Positions 37,134-45,391 of a stretch of 57,440 nt of DNA are shown one piece after another. The stretch is from positions 1 through 57,440 of the forward strand of contig JAIXZY010000056.1 of the NCBI GenBank assembly GCA_027489355.1, given 5' to 3'. The notes beneath the pieces are model-generated. The model saw nothing but the letters and a program-made list of their open reading frames with translations. It was not told the DNA's origin and did no database searches. The DNA comes from Paracoccaceae bacterium (GTDB lineage: Bacteria; Pseudomonadota; Alphaproteobacteria; Rhodobacterales; Rhodobacteraceae). Within the stretch, counting starts at the first letter, position 1. Each line of letters starts with the position of its first letter. Both the position numbers and the translations under genes were made by a program.

Positions 37134-38471
37134 ATGACCACTTTTGCCGACCTCGGCCTGTCGCCGAAAATCCTGAAGGCGCTGGAAAAGACCACGCTGA
37201 AAACCCCCACGCCGATCCAGGCGCAGGCCATCCCGCACATCATGGAAGGCCGCGACCTGATGGGGCTTGCGCAGACCGGCACCGGCAAGACCGCGGCCTT
37301 CGGGCTGCCGCTGCTGCATCGCCTGCTGGACATCGGCCACCCGCCCGGGCCGAAGAACGTCCGCGCGCTGGTGCTGGCCCCCACGCGGGAACTGATCACC
37401 CAGATCAAGGACAACTTCGAGGTCTTTACCAAGGGCACCGCCGTCAAGGTGACGATGGTCGTGGGCGGAGCCTCGCTCTTCAAGCAGGCGCAGGCGCTGT
37501 CGAAGGGGACCGACGTGCTGGTGGCCACCCCCGGCCGGTTGATCGACCTGCTGGAACGCGGCGATGTGAGCCTTGAGAAATGCGGCTACCTTGTGCTGGA
37601 CGAGGCCGACCACATGCTGGACATGGGCTTCATCCACAGCCTGCGGAAGATCGCCAAGCACATCCCGCTGAAGCGGCAAACGCTGCTGTTCAGCGCCACG
37701 ATGCCCAAGGACATCGAGGAAATCGCCGACACCTACCTGCGCAACCCGATCCGCGTGCAGGTCTCGCCCCCCGGCAAGCCGGTGGAACGGATCAGCCAGG
37801 GCGTTCACTACATCCCGAACGGAGACAAGGCGAAGCTTCTGGAGGAATACCTGCTGAAGCATCCGGGCGAGCAGGCGCTGGTCTTCGGCCGCACCAAGCA
37901 CGGGTCCGAGAAGCTGGCCAAGCTCTTGGCGACCTGGGGCTTCAAGGTGGGGTCCATCCACGGCAACAAGAGCCAGAACCAGCGCGACCGCACCCTGACC
38001 GAGTTCCGCAATGGCGAGCTTGACGTGCTGGTCGCCACCGATGTCGCCGCGCGCGGGATCGACATCCCGACCGTGCGCCACGTCTACAACTTCGACCTGC
38101 CGAATGTGCCGGAAAACTACGTCCACCGCATCGGCCGCACGGCGCGGGCGGGGGCCGAGGGGTCCTCGATCAGCTTCTGCGCGCCGGCCGAGATGGTGGA
38201 GCTGCAGGCGATCGAGAAGCTTCTGAAGAAGCCGCTTCCCGTGGTGGGCGGCGCGCCCTGGGCTGCGGATGTGGTGGCTGCGGCCCCGCGTCCGGGCCAG
38301 AACCGCGGGCAGAAGCCGCAGCGGCAGGGCGGGCAGAAGCCGGGGTCGAAGCCCCCTGCCCCAGGCCAGCGCGTGTCGCAAAAGCCGCGTGCGGCCGGAG
38401 CCAAGCCGCAGGGCGGCAGCTTCGCGCCGAAGCGGGCCGAAGGCGGCGGGCAGAAGCGCCGTCCGGGCTGA
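37134..38471 (+). CDS. DEAD-box ATP-dependent RNA helicase, RhlE-like
   Basis: 445 aa from the ATG at 37134 (MTTFADLGLSPK). An ATG four codons upstream (37122) is also possible; neither has a strong SD. Q motif with TPIQAQAIPHI; motif I AQTGTGKT (46-53); motif II LDEADHMLDMGF; SAT in LLFSATMP; and motif VI HRIGRTARAG. The C-terminal ~80 residues are a basic Gly/Gln/Lys/Pro-rich tail (QNRGQKPQRQGGQKPGSK) that binds RNA non-specifically, as in RhlE proteins. Role in ribosome assembly or cold adaptation is known for the family. Confidence 0.95.
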   Translation: MTTFADLGLSPKILKALEKTTLKTPTPIQAQAIPHIMEGRDLMGLAQTGTGKTAAFGLPLLHRLLDIGHPPGPKNVRALVLAPTRELITQIKDNFEVFTKGTAVKVTMVVGGASLFKQAQALSKGTDVLVATPGRLIDLLERGDVSLEKCGYLVLDEADHMLDMGFIHSLRKIAKHIPLKRQTLLFSATMPKDIEEIADTYLRNPIRVQVSPPGKPVERISQGVHYIPNGDKAKLLEEYLLKHPGEQALVFGRTKHGSEKLAKLLATWGFKVGSIHGNKSQNQRDRTLTEFRNGELDVLVATDVAARGIDIPTVRHVYNFDLPNVPENYVHRIGRTARAGAEGSSISFCAPAEMVELQAIEKLLKKPLPVVGGAPWAADVVAAAPRPGQNRGQKPQRQGGQKPGSKPPAPGQRVSQKPRAAGAKPQGGSFAPKRAEGGGQKRRPG

Positions 38472-38475
38472 GGGG

Positions 38476-38928
38476 TCAGGCCCCCTCGACCTCGAGGTGG
38501 AGCTTCATGTCCAGAAGCACCTGCTGAATGGCCAGCGTCTCGCGCAGAAGGCGCTTGGCCTCGTTGACCGAGATCTTCCCGTCGCCGATGGCCTGGTTGT
38601 ATTCCGCCATCAGCATGGCGAAGCGCTGCGACAGCGCCACCACGTCCTGGTTCACCCCGGCCGAGGTCGCGTTGCGCTTTTCGCCGTCGTAGGACAGCGT
38701 GATCCCGCGCAGGTCGGCCAGCGCGGCGGTGACATGGGGAAAGCGGCTTGCTGCCTCGAGCGCGGCGACGACATCGATGGGCATGAAGCGGTCGTCATGT
38801 TCGTCGCTGTCGGAATAATAGCGCCCGAGCGTGGCCTTGGACTTCCCGGTCAACTCGCAGGCGGCTTCGATGCCAACGTCCTTCACCAGCGCCTCGGTAT
38901 GCTTCTTCAGATAGGACGCGACCGACAT
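38476..38928 (-). CDS. Phage CII-like helix-turn-helix protein
   Basis: 150 aa. Residues ~10-80 (LVKDVGIEAACELTGKSKATLGRYYSDSDEHDDRFMPIDVVAALEAASRFPHVTAALADL) resemble regulators of the CII/phage regulatory type: a compact helix-turn-helix (AACELTGKSKATLGRYY) and then a helical dimer part. The second half is helical (VNQDVVALSQRFAMLMAEYNQAI, ISVNEAKRLLRETLAIQQVLLDM). The gene ends five bases after the helicase stop on the other strand. The inverted repeat TTCCCATtaatcggATGGGAA at 38976-38996, upstream of its start, could be its own operator. No other phage genes are close. Confidence 0.75.
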   Translation of the reverse strand: MSVASYLKKHTEALVKDVGIEAACELTGKSKATLGRYYSDSDEHDDRFMPIDVVAALEAASRFPHVTAALADLRGITLSYDGEKRNATSAGVNQDVVALSQRFAMLMAEYNQAIGDGKISVNEAKRLLRETLAIQQVLLDMKLHLEVEGA

Positions 38929-38975
38929 TCACCCACTCCACCGATCCGGGCCAGATGGGGAAACCCGGAGTCTTT

Positions 38976-38996
38976 TTCCCATTAATCGGATGGGAA
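38976..38996 (-). promoter_or_regulatory. Operator-like inverted repeat upstream of CII-like gene
   Basis: TTCCCAT / ATGGGAA, 7-bp arms with a 7-bp spacer taatcgg, 48 bp upstream of the start at 38928. Confidence 0.45.
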
Positions 38997-39165
38997 CCGT
39001 TTGTCATGGATAAAGAGGTTCCGGGGCGACCCGGAATGGTAGCGAGTGGCCGGTGTCCCCAGCACCGGCAAGGGTGGGGTCCGCCGCATCATCCCCAGGG
39101 GTGACGGCGGTGCCGACGAAACGCGGCGGGCCCGTGTTTGCCAGTGCGCGGGAACGCTCCCGCGA

Positions 39166-39184
39166 TGTGTGTGTGTATGTGTGT
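39166..39184. repeat. TG dinucleotide tract
   Basis: Alternating TG run of 19 bp with one A interruption, directly after a perfect 7-bp hairpin. It lies upstream of tdk. Such tracts are prone to slippage. Confidence 0.7.
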
Positions 39185-39293
39185 CGACGGGTTCGCCCGA
39201 CTGCCCGGTGCATGGTTCCTTCGGTAAGCCGGGCCGTGTCTGCCAGCCATCCCGCTTGCAGCGCGGCCCGGTCATCGGCTAGGGGATCGCCGC

Positions 39294-39872
39294 ATGGCAA
39301 AGCTGTATTTCCACTATTCGACGATGAACGCGGGGAAATCGACCTCGCTGCTGCAGGCCTCGCACAACTACCGCGAGGGCGGGATGCAGACCTATCTGAT
39401 CACCGCGCAGTTCGACAACCGCGCCGGCCAGGGACGGATCGCCAGCCGGATCGGCATCGGCGAGGAGGCCGATACCTTCGGCCCTGGCGAGGACCTGTTC
39501 GAAAAGCTACGGGCGCGCTTCGCGGCAGGCCCCGTCGCCTGCGTCTTCATCGACGAGGCGCAGTTCCTGTCCAAGGAGCAGGTCTGGCAACTGGCCCGCG
39601 CGGTGGACGATCTGGGTGTGCCGGTCATGGCTTATGGCCTGCGGGTGGACTTCCAGGGCAACCTCTTCCCCGGCTCGGCGGCGCTGCTGGCCTGGGCCGA
39701 CGAGATGCGCGAGGTGCGCACGATCTGCCAGTGCGGCAAGAAGGCCACCATGGTCATCCGGCGGGGACCGGACGGGCGGGCGCTGCGCGAGGGCGAGCAG
39801 GTGGTGATCGGCGGGAACGAGACCTACGTCAGTCTCTGCCGCCGTCACTGGAGGGAAGCGGTCGGCGACTGA
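39294..39872 (+). CDS. tdk: Thymidine kinase
   Basis: 192 aa, type II thymidine kinase. P-loop STMNAGKS (9-16), FIDEAQFL with the catalytic Glu, YGLRVDFQGNLFPGS (substrate lid) and a zinc-binding half-site CQCGKK with SLCRRH near the C-terminus. It phosphorylates thymidine with ATP in pyrimidine salvage. Its 3' end overlaps the convergent DMT transporter gene by 28 bp. Confidence 0.96.
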   Translation: MAKLYFHYSTMNAGKSTSLLQASHNYREGGMQTYLITAQFDNRAGQGRIASRIGIGEEADTFGPGEDLFEKLRARFAAGPVACVFIDEAQFLSKEQVWQLARAVDDLGVPVMAYGLRVDFQGNLFPGSAALLAWADEMREVRTICQCGKKATMVIRRGPDGRALREGEQVVIGGNETYVSLCRRHWREAVGD

Positions 39873-40780
39873 TCCCGGGCGGGCCGGGCAATCAGGACAC
39901 CCGCCAGCACGATCAGCGCCATCCCGGCAACGGCCAGCAAGCTCAGCGTCTCGCCCCAGAGGATATAGCCCCAGGCGGCCGAGGCCGGCAGGATCACGTA
40001 TTCGAAGACCGACACGCGCGAGGCCTCGGCGATCTGGTAGGCCTTGACGATCATGCCGACCCCCAGAAGCGAGCCCGCCGCCTGCACGAAGGTCCACCAC
40101 AGGAAGGTGCCCGTCGGCCAGACCGGCCCACGTTGCAGGAAGCCCTCGGCGCCTTCCGCCACCGGCAGCGGCACCAGCCACAGCACCGTCATGCCGATGG
40201 CTCCGATCACGCCCAGCATTCCGAAGAACCCGGCCACGATGGTCTCGGGCGTCTCGCCTGCGCACCATTCACGGGTCGCGATGTTGCCCATGGCGTAAAG
40301 CGCGCCCGAGATGACCGGCAAAAGGGCCGCGAAGGTGGCCCCCGACAGCGCCTCGGGTCCCAGGACCAGCACGACGCCCGCAAAGCCCACCACCACCGCG
40401 AGGATCTGCAAGCCAAGGATCGGCCGATCATAGGCAAAACGCTGGATCAGAAGCACGAAGATCGGCGCGGTGAAAAGGCCCGCCGCCACCTGAGCCACCG
40501 GCAGGAAGGCCAGCGCCCCGAAGTAGATCACCATCGCCCCACCGTGGATCGCCGACCGCGCCAGAACGCCCTTGGGTCGCTTCGGTCGCAACCTCAGGCC
40601 CAGCGGCATCGCCACCAGCGCCAGGATCACGAAGGCCATCGCCGTCCGCGTCGCATGGAACTGCCAAAGCCCCGCGTCCTGTGCGATGACCCGCACGTAG
40701 TTGTCGGTATAGGCAATCACGCAGGCATAGATCAGCACCGCGCCAAAGGCGGCCAGGGTTCGGTTCGGGGTATTCGTCAT
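39845..40780 (-). CDS. DMT-superfamily transporter, EamA type
   Basis: 311 aa from the ATG at 40780; a TTG at 40792 would add four residues but the ATG has GGACGAG upstream. Two EamA units of five transmembrane segments each can be traced. The first begins LAAFGAVLIYACVIAYTDNYV and includes IYFGALAFLPVAQVAAGLFTAPIF. The second includes ETIVAGFFGMLGVIGAIGM and YVILPASAAWGYILWGETLSLLAVAGMALIVLAGV. EamA proteins export or import small metabolites; the substrate is unknown. Its end overlaps tdk by 28 bp. Confidence 0.92.
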   Translation of the reverse strand: MTNTPNRTLAAFGAVLIYACVIAYTDNYVRVIAQDAGLWQFHATRTAMAFVILALVAMPLGLRLRPKRPKGVLARSAIHGGAMVIYFGALAFLPVAQVAAGLFTAPIFVLLIQRFAYDRPILGLQILAVVVGFAGVVLVLGPEALSGATFAALLPVISGALYAMGNIATREWCAGETPETIVAGFFGMLGVIGAIGMTVLWLVPLPVAEGAEGFLQRGPVWPTGTFLWWTFVQAAGSLLGVGMIVKAYQIAEASRVSVFEYVILPASAAWGYILWGETLSLLAVAGMALIVLAGVLIARPARDQSPTASLQ

Positions 40781-40954
40781 CTGCTCGTCCAACTGGCTTT
40801 GCCAGACAGGACCCGACTACGGACCCGCCTGCCTGCCCGGACGCGACCTTTCCGCGCAATTCCCGGTCGCTCGTGTGCATCCGGCAAGGGTCATTGTCGC
40901 CGCCGCCGGGGACAGCTAAGCTGGCGGCAAAGCAGGCAGAGACCATTTCAGCCG

Positions 40955-41971
40955 ATGACGGCGCTACGAAAGTATCAACGGCTGGAATGCGGGGGCCTGT
41001 GGCGCGAAACGCCGCAGGACCAAAGGCGCGAGGTGCTGGTGCGTTTCGGCGAGGCGACGCTGGTGCTGTCCGATCCGAAAAGCGGCACCGCGATCAGCCA
41101 CTGGTCGCTGCCCGCCATCGAGCGTGTCAATCGGGGTGAGGAGCCTCCGGTCTTTGCCCCCGGCCCCGAGGCGCTGGAAAGCCTGGAACTGACCGATCCC
41201 GACATGATCGCCGCCCTGGGTGCAGTACGCCATGCCGTTCAGGCCGCGACCGCCAAGCCCGGCCGGCTGCGCGGGGTACTTCTGGCCGGGGCCGCGGCAG
41301 CGGTGCTTCTGGTCGCCGTCGTCTGGCTTCCCGGCGCGCTGGTCACTCACACCGCCTCGGTCGTGCCGCTGGCGCAGCGTGCCGACATCGGGCAGCGCGC
41401 GTTGGACGACCTGACCCGCGTCACCGGCGCGGCCTGCAACAACCAGCTTGGCCTGCAGGCGCTTGCAGCCCTGTCCGAACGCGTGTTCGGCCCGGTCGAC
41501 ACGCCGATCCTCTACGTCCTGCCCGAGGGCGTCGAACAGCCGCTGCACCTGCCCGGCGACGTCATCATCCTGCCGCGCCGCCTGATCGAGCAGGCGAACG
41601 GCCCGGAAGCCGCCGCCGGGGCCGCGCTGGTCGAACGGCTGCGCAGCCGGGCGCGCGATCCGATCGTGCCGCTTCTGGAACATGCCGGGCTGAAGGCCAC
41701 GGTGCAGCTTCTGACCACGGCCGAGCTTCCCGACAGCGCACTTGCCGGCTATGGCGAGGCGCTTCTGCGCGCGCCCCCCGTGGCCCTGCCAGAAAGCAGT
41801 GTGCTGTCCGCCTTCGAGGCCGCGCAGGTTCCCGCGACTCCCTATGCGCTGGCTGTCGCCCCCGAGGCGAATGCCGCCCTTGCCGCGAGTGATCCCTACA
41901 AGGGCCTTGCGCCGACGCCGCTCATCCCCGACGAATCCTGGATCGCGCTGCAGGGCATCTGCGGCGGCTGA
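40955..41971 (+). CDS. Membrane-anchored protein of unknown function
   Basis: 338 aa from the ATG at 40955, with no clear SD. The cytoplasmic part (residues ~1-100, YQRLECGGLWRETPQDQRREVLVRFGEATLVLSDP) is followed by one membrane segment (~105-125, GVLLAGAAAAVLLVAVVWLPGALV). An outer domain of ~210 residues follows with LPLHLPGDVIILPRRLIEQAN-like and PDSALAGYGEALLRAPPV segments. Around residues 145-230 the sequence resembles the fold of small zinc peptidases, but no HExxH is present, so activity is doubtful. Function unknown. It is divergent from the DMT gene. Confidence 0.8.
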   Translation: MTALRKYQRLECGGLWRETPQDQRREVLVRFGEATLVLSDPKSGTAISHWSLPAIERVNRGEEPPVFAPGPEALESLELTDPDMIAALGAVRHAVQAATAKPGRLRGVLLAGAAAAVLLVAVVWLPGALVTHTASVVPLAQRADIGQRALDDLTRVTGAACNNQLGLQALAALSERVFGPVDTPILYVLPEGVEQPLHLPGDVIILPRRLIEQANGPEAAAGAALVERLRSRARDPIVPLLEHAGLKATVQLLTTAELPDSALAGYGEALLRAPPVALPESSVLSAFEAAQVPATPYALAVAPEANAALAASDPYKGLAPTPLIPDESWIALQGICGG

Positions 41972-41974
41972 CGG

Positions 41975-42508
41975 TCAGGGCTGCACCAGCCGTGCCTCGG
42001 GAAAGCCCCGCCCAACCAGCGACGCCCGCGCGGCCTCGCCCGCCGACGCATCGTCGAACGGGCCGGCATACAGCGTGATCAGCGTCGCGCTGCCGTCCTG
42101 GACCTGGGCACGAACGACCCCGAACTCCAGCCTCTTCAGCACGTCCTCGGCCCTGGCGGCCTTGTCTGCCTCGGGAAAGCTGCCCACGTCCACATAATAG
42201 CTGTCGGGCGCCCCGGCAGTGGCGGATGCGCTGTCGGTCCGGGGCACCGTCGCCGGCTGGACGCCCACCTCCTCGGCCACCGGCACGCGGCGGCCCGAGG
42301 GCGGGTTGCCGCAGACTGGCACGCCTTGGCGCGAGACGCGGGGAATCCACAGCACCTCACCGCCCGCGCCAGCGCGGACGAACATGCACCCCTTGCTGTC
42401 GACATATTGCAGCCCGGCGTAATCCGGCGGTGGCAGTTCGGCCGGCTGCGCCGGCTCGGCCAGCGCCCGAAGCGCCGGCAGCACCAGCAGGGCCGCGGCC
42501 CGGATCAT
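41975..42508 (-). CDS. SPOR-domain periplasmic protein
   Basis: 177 aa. A signal peptide ([17 protein letters not shown], cleavage about residue 17), then a linker, and a SPOR domain at ~102-177 ([58 protein letters not shown]). SPOR domains bind denuded peptidoglycan at division sites. It is the last gene of the nucleoside operon: its ATG overlaps the upp stop by 4 bp. Its link to salvage is unclear, so it may only be carried along. Confidence 0.9.
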   Translation of the reverse strand: MIRAAALLVLPALRALAEPAQPAELPPPDYAGLQYVDSKGCMFVRAGAGGEVLWIPRVSRQGVPVCGNPPSGRRVPVAEEVGVQPATVPRTDSASATAGAPDSYYVDVGSFPEADKAARAEDVLKRLEFGVVRAQVQDGSATLITLYAGPFDDASAGEAARASLVGRGFPEARLVQP

Positions 42509-43137
42509 TTGGTGCCGAACATCCGGTCCCCGGCATCGCCCAGGCCGGGCACGATATAGCCGTGGTCGTTCAGGTGGCTGTCTACCGCCGCCGTGACGAT
42601 CGGCACGTCCGGGTGCGCTTCCTTCATGCGCGCGATCCCCTCGGGCGCGGCAAGCAGGCAGAGGAACCGGATCTGCTTCGCCCCCGCCTTCTTCAGAAGC
42701 GAGATCGCCGCCACGGACGAATTCCCCGTGGCCAGCATCGGGTCGACGACGATGGCGATCCGGTCCTCCATCTTCTCGGGCAGCTTGCAGTAGTATTGCA
42801 CCGGCTGCAGCGTTTCCGGGTCGCGGTAAAGCCCGATGAACCCCACCCGCGCGGCCGGGATCAGTTCCAGGATGCCATCCAGAAGCCCGTTCCCCGCCCG
42901 CAGGATGCTGACCAGCGCCAGCTTCTTGCCCTCGATCGCCGGGGCGTCCATTTCCTCAAGCGGGGTCTCGATGCGCTTGGTGGTCATGGGGAGTTCCCGC
43001 GTCACCTCATAGGCCAGGAGCAGACTGATCTCGCGCAGAAGCTTGCGGAAGGACGCGGTCGAGGTGTCCTTCTCGCGCATCAGGGTCAGCTTGTGCTGGA
43101 CCAACGGGTGACTGACGACGGTCAGGTGATCCAGCAT
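42505..43137 (-). CDS. upp: Uracil phosphoribosyltransferase
   Basis: 210 aa from the ATG at 43137 ([18 protein letters not shown]), which lies one base past the add TGA. PRPP loop [10 protein letters not shown] at residues 131-140. [12 protein letters not shown] and the [18 protein letters not shown] end (uracil contacts) are typical. It converts uracil and PRPP to UMP. Part of the cdd-deoA-deoB-add-upp operon, where it recycles uracil released by deoA or cdd. Confidence 0.98.
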   Translation of the reverse strand: MLDHLTVVSHPLVQHKLTLMREKDTSTASFRKLLREISLLLAYEVTRELPMTTKRIETPLEEMDAPAIEGKKLALVSILRAGNGLLDGILELIPAARVGFIGLYRDPETLQPVQYYCKLPEKMEDRIAIVVDPMLATGNSSVAAISLLKKAGAKQIRFLCLLAAPEGIARMKEAHPDVPIVTAAVDSHLNDHGYIVPGLGDAGDRMFGTK

Positions 43138-43138
43138 G

Positions 43139-44116
43139 TCAAACCTCCAAGAGCTTTCCGATCCTCGTCTTGGTATCCGCATCGCAGAAGGCCGCGTCAA
43201 GCGACTGGCGCGCGATCCGCCGGAATTGCCCCTCGTCCCAGTCGAAGGCCCGGTGCAGCTCCTCATACTCCCGCGCCATCGTGGTGTGGAAGAAGGGCGG
43301 GTCGTCGGTCGAGATCGTCACCGTCACCCCCCGCCGGTCCAGCTCATTGATCGGGTGGTCACGGAAGCTCTTGTAGATGCCCAGCGTCACGTTCGACCCC
43401 GGACAGACCTCCAGCACGATCCCCTTCTCGGCCAGCTCATCGACCAGCGCCAGGTCCTCGATCGCCCGCACCCCATGCCCGATCCGCTCCACCTCCAGAT
43501 CGCGCACCGCACCCCGGACCGAGTCCGGCCCGCCCCACTCCCCCGCATGGGCCGTGAGCCTGAGCCCCGCCTCCCGCGCGCAGTCGAAGGCCCAGCGAAA
43601 ATCCTTGGGCGCGCCGATCTTCTCGTCCCCCGCGATGCCGAACCCCACGATCCAGTCCCCCGCCGTCTCCGCGGCACACCGCGCCGTCTCCCGCGCCTTC
43701 TCCGGCCCGAAATGCCGGATGCAGGTGATGATCCCCCGCAGCGTGATCCCCATCTGCCGCTCTGCCTGATCCGCCGCCTCGCGCATCGCGTGAAGGTACT
43801 CCCGCCAGGCCCCCACATCCCGCCCGCCACAGAAATCCGGCGACAGGAACGTCTCGGAATAGACCACCCCCGACTTCGCCGATTCCTCCAGAACCGCCAA
43901 CGTCAGCCGCGCATAATCCTCCGGGCTCTGCAGCGCCGAGGTCGCCGCCTCATAGACCTTCAGGAAGTCCCAGAAGTCCCTGTACTTGTACTGACCGCGC
44001 GCATCGAACACCCCGGATATGTCCAGATGCTTCTCCTTTGCCAGCCCCGCGATGAACGCAGGAGGCGCCGCCCCCTCCAGATGCAGATGCAACTCGACCT
44101 TCGGCAATCCGCTCAT
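43139..44116 (-). CDS. add: Adenosine deaminase
   Basis: 325 aa from the ATG at 44116 ([15 protein letters not shown]). Zinc ligands H10 and H12 are in the first strand; HAGEW and [11 protein letters not shown] carry the other catalytic residues (Glu, His, two Asp). It deaminates adenosine (and perhaps adenine-like bases) to inosine. The leader holds the hairpin-TATTT element (44122-44171), whose GAGG end supplies the SD. Third from the end of the salvage operon. Confidence 0.95.
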   Translation of the reverse strand: MSGLPKVELHLHLEGAAPPAFIAGLAKEKHLDISGVFDARGQYKYRDFWDFLKVYEAATSALQSPEDYARLTLAVLEESAKSGVVYSETFLSPDFCGGRDVGAWREYLHAMREAADQAERQMGITLRGIITCIRHFGPEKARETARCAAETAGDWIVGFGIAGDEKIGAPKDFRWAFDCAREAGLRLTAHAGEWGGPDSVRGAVRDLEVERIGHGVRAIEDLALVDELAEKGIVLEVCPGSNVTLGIYKSFRDHPINELDRRGVTVTISTDDPPFFHTTMAREYEELHRAFDWDEGQFRRIARQSLDAAFCDADTKTRIGKLLEV

Positions 44117-44121
44117 CACAG

Positions 44122-44171
44122 CCTCATTCTTCGTCCACAAATATCCCGGGGGTCCGGGGGCTGGCCCCCGG
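44122..44171 (-). repeat. Hairpin-TATTT intergenic element, copy 2
   Basis: On the minus strand: CCGGGGGC / GCCCCCGG hairpin (44154-44171), then ACCCCCGGGATATTTGTGG and AAGAATGAGG, ending at the SD of add. Same layout as copy 1 (7577-7630). It sits between deoB and add. Confidence 0.6.
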
Positions 44172-44182
44172 TCCGACCGAAG

Positions 44183-45391
44183 TCAAAGGAAACTCCGCCC
44201 CGGCCCTTGCGAGCCCACCCCCAGATGCGCCGCCACGCTTGCCCCTACATCGACGAACCCGCGCAGCCCCACCTCGCGCCGACCCACGCCCCAACCCACC
44301 ACCGGCACCCGCTCCCGCGTATGCTCGGTGCCCTTGAACGTCGGGTCATTGCCGTGGTCCGCCGTGAAGATCGCCAGGTCCCCCGGCCGCAACTGCGCGA
44401 AGAACCGGGGCAGACCCGCATCGAACCACTCGAGCGCACGGGCGTATCCCGCCACATCGCGGGGATGACCATACAGAGTGTCGAACTCCACGAAGTTCGC
44501 AAAGGTCAAGCTGCCGGGCTCAGCCTCGGCCCCAAGCCGGACCAGATGTTCGAAAAGGTCAGCATCCGACTTCCCCTTCCAAAGCTTGCCGATCCCCCGC
44601 ATCGAGAAAATGTCGCCGATCTTGCCGATGGCATGCGTCGCCCGGCCCGCGCCCGCCACCCAGTCCAGAAGCGTCGGCGCAGGCGGCGCGATGGCATAGT
44701 CATGCCGGTTCGAAGTCCGCTTGAAATCGCCGCAGGTCCCGGTGAAGGGCCGCGCGATGACCCGGCCCACCTTGCGCGCATGCAGCATCGGCGCCAGGTC
44801 CTGACATAGATTCAACAGCCGCTCCAGCCCGAAGGCCTCTTCATGCGCGGCGATCTGGAAGACGCTGTCGGCGCTGGTGTAGCAGATCGGCCAGCCGGTC
44901 CGCAGATGCTCTTCGCAATGCTCGGCAATGATCGGCACGCCCGACGCGTGGCAGTTCCCGAGTATCCCCTCGGTCCCCGCCAACCGGCAGACCTCGGCCA
45001 CGATGTCGTCGGGGAAGGCGGGCACCGTGTCAGGGAAATAGGTCCAGTCCCAGGGCACCGGCACCCCCGCAAGTTCCCAGTGACCGGAGGGGGTATCCTT
45101 ACCCCGCGACACCTCCTCCGCCGCGCCCCACAGCCCTTGCGGCACCGCCTCCAGCCCCGGCGTCGCGGCCCCCGAGGCGAGCCGGATCGCCGCCCCAAGG
45201 CCAAGCCGATCCAGGTTCGGCATCTTCAACGGACCCGACCGCCCCACCTCTGCCCGCCCCTCCGCGCAGGCCTGCGCGATATGGCCCAGGGTGTTCGACC
45301 CCGCGTCCCCAAACGCCGCCGCATCGGGTGCACCGCCGCAGCCGACCGAGTCCATCACCACCAGAAAAGCCCGACCTTCGAATGGGGCCAT
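44183..45391 (-). CDS. deoB: Phosphopentomutase
   Basis: 402 aa, full length. Metal-binding and catalytic motifs of the alkaline phosphatase superfamily are VVMDSVGCGGAPDAAAFGDAGSNTLGHIA at the N-terminus, and FTADHGNDPTFKGTEHTRERVPVV near the C-terminus. The central cap has the phosphorylated Thr region GKDTPSGHWELAG. It interconverts ribose-1-P or deoxyribose-1-P with the 5-phosphates. Its start overlaps the deoA stop (TGATG). Confidence 0.98.
   Translation of the reverse strand: MAPFEGRAFLVVMDSVGCGGAPDAAAFGDAGSNTLGHIAQACAEGRAEVGRSGPLKMPNLDRLGLGAAIRLASGAATPGLEAVPQGLWGAAEEVSRGKDTPSGHWELAGVPVPWDWTYFPDTVPAFPDDIVAEVCRLAGTEGILGNCHASGVPIIAEHCEEHLRTGWPICYTSADSVFQIAAHEEAFGLERLLNLCQDLAPMLHARKVGRVIARPFTGTCGDFKRTSNRHDYAIAPPAPTLLDWVAGAGRATHAIGKIGDIFSMRGIGKLWKGKSDADLFEHLVRLGAEAEPGSLTFANFVEFDTLYGHPRDVAGYARALEWFDAGLPRFFAQLRPGDLAIFTADHGNDPTFKGTEHTRERVPVVGWGVGRREVGLRGFVDVGASVAAHLGVGSQGPGRSFL

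Larger units (their letters stand above)
38929..39293. other. Divergent intergenic region with palindromes and TG tract
   Basis: 365 bp upstream of both the CII-like gene and tdk. It contains the operator-like repeat at 38976-38996, a perfect 7-bp hairpin CGCGGGA/TCCCGCG at 39147-39164, and a TG dinucleotide tract at 39166-39184. A short plus-strand open frame (39046-39282) is only 78 codons, lacks a family match and is not called. Confidence 0.6.

Noticed and set aside
39046-39282. Short plus-strand frame upstream of tdk
   Set aside because: 78 codons, no family match, includes the TG tract; treated as non-coding.
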